From Candidatus Omnitrophota bacterium (lineage in GTDB: Bacteria > Omnitrophota > Gorgyraeia > Zapsychrales > JAHFGK01): a DNA stretch of 34,872 nucleotides. Below, one piece after another: positions 23,702 to 30,312 of this stretch (its first letter is position 1; every line of letters begins with the position of its first letter). The position numbers were made by a program, and so were the translations under genes. The stretch covers positions 1-34,872 of the forward strand of contig JAHFGK010000005.1 in NCBI GenBank assembly GCA_023247475.1, given 5' to 3'. Below the pieces are notes generated by a model, which saw only the letters and a program-made list of their open reading frames with translations, had not been told where the DNA came from and searched no databases.

Positions 23702-24892
23702 TTATGAACTCAACAACTCATCAACTTCTAATTTTCCCACCGATTCCATTTCAACTTTAATCATTCTGATTATATACGCCAAATGAGTTCGTTCCAAATC
23801 TTGATGAATCGGCAAACATAAATTTTGATTGGAACACATTTCGACAAATGGGAATTGTGATTTAGGTAATGACGGATGGGGTTCCCTCCCAAACACAAAT
23901 GTTTCTATTCCTCTTTCCTTCAATCTATTGTGCAGACGATCCCGGTTATCAACCAAAATTGGCAAAAATAAAGGACAAACTCCCATGGGCAAAGTGCGAT
24001 AAAACAATCTTATGGATGGTGTGTTGTTTAGCCTTGCTAATAAAAACTGAAAATTATCTCTACGTTTATTAATGATATCCCGAACATCAGCTTTTTTAAT
24101 AATCCGCATCGACAGCTCCGACATCCCCATCAAAGCTTGTTTAGTATCAAAATCACTTGTCATCGATGCTCTTACCATAAAGGATCCCTTAGGAGTTCTT
24201 TTAAGTACTCTCCATAGAAAATTGGTTGGTTTAATAAAGGTCCAATCTAACATTTGAAAACACTCTTCCGAAAACGTTCTTAGACGCTCCAGAAGAATTA
24301 AAGCCACTTCTCGTGCCACCATTAGGAAACGCGGTTTTTCAACAGTGGTGATAATCCGAACTCCGTCCCTGTTGACAATAAGGGCTCCCCCATCTGGAGT
24401 CGGTAGACTTTTATGGAAGCTAAAAATACTAATATCTCCAAGTCGACCCAACAACCTGTCTTGAAAACGGCTATACAAAGCCTGGGAACAATTTTCAATT
24501 AAGTAGAGCCGTTTTTCTTCGCAAAATTTTTTAATGTCTGGCAGAGGTTGGGGGAATCCGAAATAATGAGCAATAAAAAGCACTTTTGTCTTTCCATCAA
24601 TCCTGCGGTTAATATCATCCAAATCGACTTCTAGTTTTTCTGTTACATTGTAAAATTTGACTTTGACTCCTGCTGCTAAAATTGCTTCTACTTCCATCCC
24701 ATCATGATAAGCCGGCATAAGGATATTTTCCTCGGAATCCAAATTCAACATTTTTATACCATTAAAAATGGCATTCGCCCCACGAAAATAATAATACGTA
24801 TTGGCTGTATTGAGAGGAGGAAAATTTATCTGATTTTCTCCTCCTTGGAAAAGATCAAATAGGGAAAATGTTGGAAAAGCAGGAATATACAT
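23702..24892 (-). CDS. DegT/DnrJ/EryC1-like PLP aminotransferase, with an Asn at the usual Asp
   Basis: About 396 residues from the ATG at 24892; an upstream TTG at 24913 is less likely and neither has a strong ribosome binding site. Family features are YFRGANAIFNGIKML, LMPAYHDGMEVEAILAAG, the VLFIAHYFGFPQPLPDIKKF segment, and FSFHKSLPTPDGGAL with the PLP-binding Lys (residue 161). The normal IEDAA/IEDCA motif reads IENCSQA here. The Asp that contacts the PLP ring nitrogen is replaced by Asn (residue 134), which would weaken classical aminotransfer chemistry. Such enzymes make amino sugars for surface glycans. The gene opens the long minus-strand EPS/exosortase run after a terminator-like hairpin. 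Confidence 0.88.
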   Translation of the reverse strand: MYIPAFPTFSLFDLFQGGENQINFPPLNTANTYYYFRGANAIFNGIKMLNLDSEENILMPAYHDGMEVEAILAAGVKVKFYNVTEKLEVDLDDINRRIDGKTKVLFIAHYFGFPQPLPDIKKFCEEKRLYLIENCSQALYSRFQDRLLGRLGDISIFSFHKSLPTPDGGALIVNRDGVRIITTVEKPRFLMVAREVALILLERLRTFSEECFQMLDWTFIKPTNFLWRVLKRTPKGSFMVRASMTSDFDTKQALMGMSELSMRIIKKADVRDIINKRRDNFQFLLARLNNTPSIRLFYRTLPMGVCPLFLPILVDNRDRLHNRLKERGIETFVFGREPHPSLPKSQFPFVEMCSNQNLCLPIHQDLERTHLAYIIRMIKVEMESVGKLEVDELLSS

Positions 24893-24950
24893 TTTGTTAG
24901 TATCCGAATACAAATCTCAAATTCGTTTCTGCCACCAGTGGTATAGCAAC

Positions 24951-25015
24951 CCAAAAAAGAAGGGTCATCCTAGCCACATGATAGAAAACTCCTAGTCAAT
25001 CAGCCAGGTGACCCT
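24951..25015 (-). terminator. Long imperfect hairpin with T-tract after the beta-helix genes
   Basis: AGGGTCATCCTAGCC (24961-24975) pairs with GCCAGGTGACCCT (25003-25015) apart from one bulge and one wobble, with a loop of about 27 bases. On the minus strand it is followed by CTTCTTTTTT. It follows the second beta-helix gene and separates it from the DegT-like gene. The long loop is unusual for a plain terminator. Confidence 0.6.
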
Positions 25016-25052
25016 AATATTATAATCTATTCAAAGAATATTCAATTTTTAT

Positions 25053-26930
25053 TTAATTATGGTGTTTCCACCAACCTTTCCCTTGGCGAGGCGGAGGAGT
25101 TGTCGTAGTGGTTGTGGTCGTTGGCGCTATGGTTGTAATCGTTGTAGTTGTAATTGGTGGTGCTACGGTTGTGGTAGTCGTTGTTGTCGTCGTAATTGGT
25201 GCTACGGTTGTCGTTGGTGGCGGTGGTAATGTCGTAGACGGAGGAGGAGCTGTAGGGATCGAACCATACTCTAATGCCCCACCATCCCATGCCGTTCCTC
25301 TATAATAATCATTAAAGTCATACGGAGCTACACCATTTAATATCGTTGCCTCATTAATAGCTGGGCTTATGGATTGTAAATAAAGATTGTATTCGTTCCC
25401 ATTATAATACTTCACGATTGGTCCCACAAATTTGGGATCTTGGCATTTCGAATGAGCCCCTGTGCAATCCGTCGACAAGAATTTCGTTCCCCAGATCAGA
25501 GAATAGTCATCATCAAGGGATAAAGTTCCACAGGACCCATCACCATTACCGGTTGCTCCTGCAGCAAAGTATAAATCGGATATATCAGCTCCACCCGTAT
25601 TAAATTCTGCTCCACCTAAATAAATATTGTTTCTGGAGGTAACTTTTTCCGTTCCATTACAAGTCGAACCACCGGAGGCCACAATCACATCCCCATTACT
25701 TGTCAACGTAGAATCATAAATACTAACGGTCATGCCTGCTTTAAAGGAAAGATAAGTAGAATTTCCCCCCGCCCGGCAATTATTAAAGGCCGTGGGTTGA
25801 CCACTTGTATTTGTGGTTGCTGTAAATGGTTGCCCATAAAAATAAGCACAATTCCCTACCAGGAATGAATCCTCAATAACGGTTGGGGCTGCGACCTTGA
25901 CTTGATTTCCCGCATTACCTTCAAATCTCGATTGCGTAATGGTGATTGTTCCTGTCCCATCATGGTATAACAAATCGAGTCCATCGGAAGTATTATGACT
26001 AAAGTTACAATTATTAAATACCCAATTTGCACCGGTCTTAGCCGTTCCTAAACCATCTCCATATCCACCTTGATCTTGACTATAACAATGATGGGGTTGA
26101 AGATCAGGATAGGTTTCTCCACAACCGTTAAATTGTATTCTCACATTATTGAAGATTATTGTCCCTGAGTTGGAAGAGACAGTAGATCCAATGTCCCCAT
26201 CCCAACCAACAAAAGAATTTCGAATAATATCCACATTCTCTAACGTCCAGTCCGTCAAACGACCAGCGTCAATACCACTATGGAGACCATGAACACTGAC
26301 ATTTTTTAATAAAACATTTTTACTATCGGATGCCGCTATCCCAATGGATGCCCAATGACCATAGGGGTAGCTCGTCCGATTACATAACGTTGCATAATCA
26401 GGACCAAATTCCATACAACTAGAATGATCCGTGACATCTAGACATTGAATTTGGACATTACTGCTTCCGCGTAAGTCAACGATATCCGCAGCTCTTTCCG
26501 TACCCCAAAGTTGGGGTCTACTAATGCATCCTGTATCCCATCCTTTTCCAAGGATTCTCGTAGGATGAGTAGCATCTGGACCGGAAGGAATAGATCGCAT
26601 ATGGCAATCCCAAGGCCAAGAACTGGAACATGGTCCTGTATTCGGTGCTCCATAGCCCATCATATATTCTCCCGGGCTTATGATAACGGTGTCTCCCCCC
26701 ACCATCTTTGTCGGGGCACCAGATACTGAAATGGCCCAAAAAGGATGATTAAATGCGCAAGCCTGTCCTGTGCCTGATCCGGGATAAGGGGCATCAGTTG
26801 TCCCCGTACATTGAGTTACTGTTCCACCGTCTGTTCGAACATAATAAGTCGTAGCGTATGAGGGCCCTATCAGAACAAAACAAAAAATAATGAACGCTAT
26901 CATTCTCAAAATTATCATTCTATAAATCAT
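25053..26930 (-). CDS. Exported right-handed parallel beta-helix protein with Thr/Pro-rich tail (paralog B)
   Basis: About 625 residues from the ATG at 26930, chosen because GGAGG lies 8 bases upstream and a signal peptide (about 1-26, ending SYA) follows directly. Residues about 27-550 are a beta-helix repeat domain with Asn/Ser/Gly-rich turns (NVLLKNVSVHGLHSGI, WTLENVDIIRNSFVG, FNNCNFSHNTSDGLDLL, TITITQSRFEGNAGNQV). The end of this part, SPAINEATILNGVAPYDFN to WDGGALEYG, resembles a choice-of-anchor Q region. The last 70 residues are Thr/Pro repeats ending GKGWWKHHN, with no PEP-CTERM motif or hydrophobic anchor. It lies 43 bases after its larger paralog and shares its riboswitch-controlled transcript. 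An adhesin or polysaccharide-modifying role is likely but unproven. Confidence 0.92.
   Translation of the reverse strand: MIYRMIILRMIAFIIFCFVLIGPSYATTYYVRTDGGTVTQCTGTTDAPYPGSGTGQACAFNHPFWAISVSGAPTKMVGGDTVIISPGEYMMGYGAPNTGPCSSSWPWDCHMRSIPSGPDATHPTRILGKGWDTGCISRPQLWGTERAADIVDLRGSSNVQIQCLDVTDHSSCMEFGPDYATLCNRTSYPYGHWASIGIAASDSKNVLLKNVSVHGLHSGIDAGRLTDWTLENVDIIRNSFVGWDGDIGSTVSSNSGTIIFNNVRIQFNGCGETYPDLQPHHCYSQDQGGYGDGLGTAKTGANWVFNNCNFSHNTSDGLDLLYHDGTGTITITQSRFEGNAGNQVKVAAPTVIEDSFLVGNCAYFYGQPFTATTNTSGQPTAFNNCRAGGNSTYLSFKAGMTVSIYDSTLTSNGDVIVASGGSTCNGTEKVTSRNNIYLGGAEFNTGGADISDLYFAAGATGNGDGSCGTLSLDDDYSLIWGTKFLSTDCTGAHSKCQDPKFVGPIVKYYNGNEYNLYLQSISPAINEATILNGVAPYDFNDYYRGTAWDGGALEYGSIPTAPPPSTTLPPPPTTTVAPITTTTTTTTTVAPPITTTTITTIAPTTTTTTTTPPPRQGKGWWKHHN
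25085..25262 (-). repeat. Thr/Pro low-complexity coding repeat
   Basis: Degenerate ACN/CCN trinucleotide repeats encode runs of Thr broken by VAP and PPP. This mucin-like tail could be O-glycosylated or span a glycan layer. Codons are mixed, so simple slippage is less likely than in a pure microsatellite. Confidence 0.7.
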
Positions 26931-26973
26931 CGCTCCTACCTCCATTCAAGGCAACTATTCCCCTTCATTTCTT

Positions 26974-29964
26974 TTATTTATGTGCTTCGGTCTTCTTGCC
27001 CTTAAACACTTTATGAATTGTTTCTCTGACTTTTGTACTTAAGTTATTATAAGTTCGTTTAATTCTGTCCCAAAAACTTAACTTTTGAGTTTCCCTTTTC
27101 TCACCTTCTTTCGTGCGAATTGTTGTGGCAGATATTCCACCCCCTTGAGTTTTATCTTGCTCTGCTATGGTTTTTGATTCTGATGTTGTCCCTAATGTCT
27201 CTGAAGTATCCAATGCAATCTGTGTCTGAGATGTTGCCTGGGATGCTGTTGTCGTCATTCTTCTAGATAAATTTGCCTGCGCCAATGTAACTGTTTGCTC
27301 TGGTGATGCAACTGGTGCTGGTGGGGCAACTGGTATTGGTGGTGTTACCGGGTTCGGTGACGCTACATTTGTCGGTGATGCCACGGCTATCGGTGATGTT
27401 ACAGCGGTAGATGATGACGCTGTTGAACCTGATGAACTCGGTCTATTTAAATTCGGTGTAGAGGATGCCACTTGTGTTGGTGACGCAACTGGAATTTGAG
27501 GTGCTACTGGTCTTGCTGACGCTGCTGGTGTTGGTGATGCAACAACTGTGGGTAATACTGCCGACGTTGAAGATGATGATCCTTTCGGTGAACTTGTCTT
27601 ACCCAATTGTGATGTCAAGGATGTTGTTTGTGTTGATGGTGCAACTGGAGCTGGCGAAGCCACTGGGGTCGGTGAAGCGACGGGTATTGGTGATGCTACT
27701 GGTGCCAATGGTACCACTGGTACGGGCAGTGAAACAGGTGTTCGAGAAACGGCTGGTGTTGGTGATGCAACTGGTATCGGTGATGCGACTGGTGTTGGGG
27801 ATGCTACTTGAGTAGGAGTCGAGACTGATGTTGCGGATGAAGATCCCGATGATGTAGTCCCCCCCGATGATGGTGTTGATGATGTTGTTGTCTTTGGAGC
27901 ACTGGTGGTTGACGTACTCGATGATGTTGATGTGCCCGATGATGATGTCCCCGTCCCTGATGTCGTTGAAATCAAACTTGGTGATGTAATGGCGGAGCCT
28001 GTCGATGATCCCGGTGTTGGTGAAGAAGAACCCGATCCTGACGAAGATCCTATCGATGATCCAGAACCAGGAGAGGAAGTCCCTGTCCCTGATAAAGTCC
28101 CTGAAGATGTTGAAATAGTTCCCGTTGTTGAGGAACCGGATACTGGTGATGTCGTTGTTGAAGTTGAACTAGTCGTTGTCGATGAACTTGATGTTGACGA
28201 AGAGGCTAAGCTTGTTGATAACGAGCCCGATGTTGTCGAAGATGAGGATCCTGGTGATGCTAAGGACAATGAAGTTGTCGGTGTCGTAGGAACTGAGCCA
28301 TACTCTAATGCCCCAATATCCCACTGATTGCCTCGATCAAAACCATTAAAATCTACCGAGGCTACTCCTGATAAAATCGTGGCTGCATTTCTCGCTGGAC
28401 TTGAGGATTGTAAGTAGAGATTGTACTCATTGCCATTATAATACTTGACGATCGGTCCCACCAATTGAGGATCTTGGCATTTCGAATGAAGACCTGCACA
28501 ATCCGTTTTCAAAAATTTTGTTCCCCAAATAATAGAGTAATCATCATCAAAGGGGATATTACCACAAGGCCCATCACCATTACCACCGGCGCCTGCCGCA
28601 TAATATAAATCGGCTATATCAGCCCCAGCCGTATTAAATTCTGCCCCACCAAGATAAATATTGTTTCTAGAGGTAATTTTTTCCGTTCCATTACAACTTG
28701 AGCCAACCGAACTAACAATCGTATCTCCGTTACTTGTGATTGTCGAATTATATACCGTGGCTGTCATACTGGGGTGAAACGCAAGATGCAACGGATCCCC
28801 ACCCGCTCGACAATTGTTAAACGCGGTGGATTGAAAACTCGTACTGGTCGTTGACGTAAAGGGTTGATCTTTAAAATAAGCGCAATTTCCGACAAGGATT
28901 GAATTCTCAATAACAGCAGGGGCAGCTATTTTGACTTGATTGCCGGCGTTGCCTTCAAACCGTGATTGTTTAATCGTCACTGTTCCACTACCATCGTGAT
29001 ATAACAAATCAAGGCCATCAGAAACATTATGGCTAATGTTAGAATTAATCAATACCCAATTTGCACCTGTCTTAGCCGTTCCTAGGCCGTCCCCATACCC
29101 GCCTTGATCTTGACTATAACAATGATGGGGTTGAAGATAAGGATAAATTTCCCCACAACCACTGAATTGAATTTTTACGTTATTAAATGTGATAGTCCCG
29201 GAATTTGAAGAGACAGTCGCACCAATATCACCATCCCAACCTACAAAGGAATTGCGTAAGATATCTACATTCTCCAATGTCCAATCCGTTAATCGACCAG
29301 CGACAATACCACTATGTAAACCATGCACACTGACATTTTTCAATAAAACATTTTTACTATCGGATGCCGCTATTCCAAAGGAAGCCCAGGGACCAAAGGG
29401 GTAAGTATTACGATTGCATAGCGTTGCTATATCCGGGCCAAATTCCATGCAACTGGAGTGATCGGTCACATCTAAACATTGAATTTCAACATTACTGCTT
29501 CCCTTCAACTCGATAATATCCGCTGCTCTTTCCGTTCCCCACAATTGGGGTCTGTTTGTGCATCCTGTGTCCCAACCTTTTCCTAAAATTCTCGTTGGAT
29601 GACTCGCATCGGAACCAGAAGGGACTGATCTCATATGACAAGCCCAAGGAAAAGATTTAGAACATGCTGCTGTGTTGGGCGCTCCAAAACCCATCATATA
29701 TTCGCCAGGGCCTATAATGAGCGTGTCACCCCCTGACATCTTTGTTGGGGCCCCCGATGTTGAAATAACCCAAAAGGGATGATTAAAGGCACAAACCTGT
29801 CCTGTGCCTGACCCAGGGTAAGGAGCATCCGTCGTTCCCGTGCATTGTGTGGTTGTCCCACCATCTGTTCTCACATAATATGTAGTGGCGTATGAGGAAT
29901 TCACCAAAACAAAACCTATGAACACCCATGCGATCAGTGTCCTCATTAAAATTTTCTCTCTCAT
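26974..29964 (-). CDS. Exported right-handed parallel beta-helix protein with long Ser/Thr/Pro tail (paralog A)
   Basis: About 996 residues from the ATG at 29964. This start has GAGAGGGG 5-6 bases upstream and leads straight into a signal peptide (MREKILMRTLIAWVFIGFVL, ending SYA). Residues about 27-555 are nearly the same beta-helix domain as the downstream paralog. Residues about 556-925 are a very long Ser/Thr/Pro/Gly tail with many VASPTPVASPIP-type repeats. The last 65 residues are charged and amphipathic (LSFWDRIKRTYNNLSTKVRE, then basic), unlike the paralog. No PEP-CTERM or LPxTG signal is present. The same frame stays open upstream to 30093, including an ATG at 30072 with GGAGG before it, so an N-terminally extended form cannot be excluded. 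Expression is predicted to respond to c-di-GMP. Confidence 0.92.
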   Translation of the reverse strand: MREKILMRTLIAWVFIGFVLVNSSYATTYYVRTDGGTTTQCTGTTDAPYPGSGTGQVCAFNHPFWVISTSGAPTKMSGGDTLIIGPGEYMMGFGAPNTAACSKSFPWACHMRSVPSGSDASHPTRILGKGWDTGCTNRPQLWGTERAADIIELKGSSNVEIQCLDVTDHSSCMEFGPDIATLCNRNTYPFGPWASFGIAASDSKNVLLKNVSVHGLHSGIVAGRLTDWTLENVDILRNSFVGWDGDIGATVSSNSGTITFNNVKIQFSGCGEIYPYLQPHHCYSQDQGGYGDGLGTAKTGANWVLINSNISHNVSDGLDLLYHDGSGTVTIKQSRFEGNAGNQVKIAAPAVIENSILVGNCAYFKDQPFTSTTSTSFQSTAFNNCRAGGDPLHLAFHPSMTATVYNSTITSNGDTIVSSVGSSCNGTEKITSRNNIYLGGAEFNTAGADIADLYYAAGAGGNGDGPCGNIPFDDDYSIIWGTKFLKTDCAGLHSKCQDPQLVGPIVKYYNGNEYNLYLQSSSPARNAATILSGVASVDFNGFDRGNQWDIGALEYGSVPTTPTTSLSLASPGSSSSTTSGSLSTSLASSSTSSSSTTTSSTSTTTSPVSGSSTTGTISTSSGTLSGTGTSSPGSGSSIGSSSGSGSSSPTPGSSTGSAITSPSLISTTSGTGTSSSGTSTSSSTSTTSAPKTTTSSTPSSGGTTSSGSSSATSVSTPTQVASPTPVASPIPVASPTPAVSRTPVSLPVPVVPLAPVASPIPVASPTPVASPAPVAPSTQTTSLTSQLGKTSSPKGSSSSTSAVLPTVVASPTPAASARPVAPQIPVASPTQVASSTPNLNRPSSSGSTASSSTAVTSPIAVASPTNVASPNPVTPPIPVAPPAPVASPEQTVTLAQANLSRRMTTTASQATSQTQIALDTSETLGTTSESKTIAEQDKTQGGGISATTIRTKEGEKRETQKLSFWDRIKRTYNNLSTKVRETIHKVFKGKKTEAHK
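27290..28250 (-). repeat. Ser/Thr/Pro low-complexity coding repeats
   Basis: Degenerate repeats encode alternating VASPTP-type hexapeptides and Ser/Thr/Gly stretches in the tail of paralog A. Opposite-strand frames stay open here only because of this composition bias. Confidence 0.75.
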
Positions 29965-30008
29965 AGCCCCTCTCTTTTTCGTATTTCTATCCGTAATATC
30001 TTTGCCAT
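29961..30008 (-). CDS. Possible 15-residue leader peptide coupled to the beta-helix gene
   Basis: An ATG at 30008 has AGGAG 5 bases upstream and encodes a basic peptide, MAKILRIEIRKREGL, ending in TGA. The stop overlaps the ATG of the beta-helix gene (ATGA at 29961-29964), the usual layout for translational coupling. The ORF starts just after the T-tract of the attenuator. It could let ribosomes reinitiate at the main gene. Whether it is translated is not known. Confidence 0.4.
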   Translation of the reverse strand: MAKILRIEIRKREGL

Positions 30009-30021
30009 TAATTCTCCTAAA

Positions 30022-30064
30022 ATAAAAAAAACCTATTCTCCTTTTACAATTTTGGAAAATAGGT
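30022..30064 (-). terminator. Intrinsic terminator between the c-di-GMP riboswitch and the beta-helix gene
   Basis: On the minus strand ACCTATTTTCC (30054-30064) pairs with GGAGAATAGGT (30031-30041), one wobble only, with a 12-base loop, and is followed by a run of seven or eight T. It lies about 25 bases after the aptamer and before the coding region, as expected for transcription attenuation. Confidence 0.82.
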
Positions 30065-30084
30065 ACATGCATGTTAACCCTCCT

Positions 30085-30180
30085 GTTTGGCAACTGGCTA
30101 CCCCGCTTTTTGCATTCTGCAAAGATGCGACTGGGGCCCTCTAGCTTTGCGTCCCCGGGTTACCCCGGGTTTGCCTTGAT
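30085..30180 (-). ncRNA. Cyclic di-GMP-I (GEMM) riboswitch
   Basis: The minus strand shows the GEMM-I pattern. P1 is GGCAA (30171-30175) with TTGCC (30089-30093). P2 is CCCGGG-GTAA-CCCGGG with a GNRA tetraloop. The conserved joining segment GGACGCAAAGCTA follows, then GGCC, a TTTGCAGAATGCAA arm, and the GGGGTAGCCAGTTGCC closing segment. Class I aptamers bind c-di-GMP between P1, P2 and P3. A sigma-70 promoter lies upstream and an intrinsic terminator downstream, so it should control read-through into the two beta-helix genes. Whether c-di-GMP turns expression on or off cannot be decided by eye. Confidence 0.93.
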
Positions 30181-30216
30181 CAACCAGACTGGGTTGATAT
30201 TTTTATTACCAAGTGA

Positions 30217-30246
30217 AGTATAACATACTGTACCGAACCTAGTCAA
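30217..30246 (-). promoter_or_regulatory. Sigma-70 promoter of the riboswitch/beta-helix unit
   Basis: On the minus strand, TTGACT (30241-30246) is followed after 18 bases by TATACT (30217-30222), each one change from consensus. The start would be near 30210, about 30 bases before the aptamer. A small inverted repeat ATCAACC/GGTTGAT (30179-30198) lies between them. Confidence 0.7.
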
Positions 30247-30312
30247 GTTGGTTAAGTTTCATTCTGACATCAAAGGATGAGTATTCAACGATTTCTCGTC
30301 CATAAATTTCCA

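Noticed and set aside
25085-25262. Phase-variable microsatellite in the Thr/Pro tail
   Set aside because: The trinucleotide repeats are degenerate and changes would stay in frame, so on/off phase variation is not supported.
27465-28327. Long plus-strand open frames (up to 140 codons, Val/Asp/Glu-rich) opposite the Ser/Thr/Pro tail
   Set aside because: They are created by the low-complexity repeats of the minus-strand gene. They have no family resemblance and no ribosome binding site.
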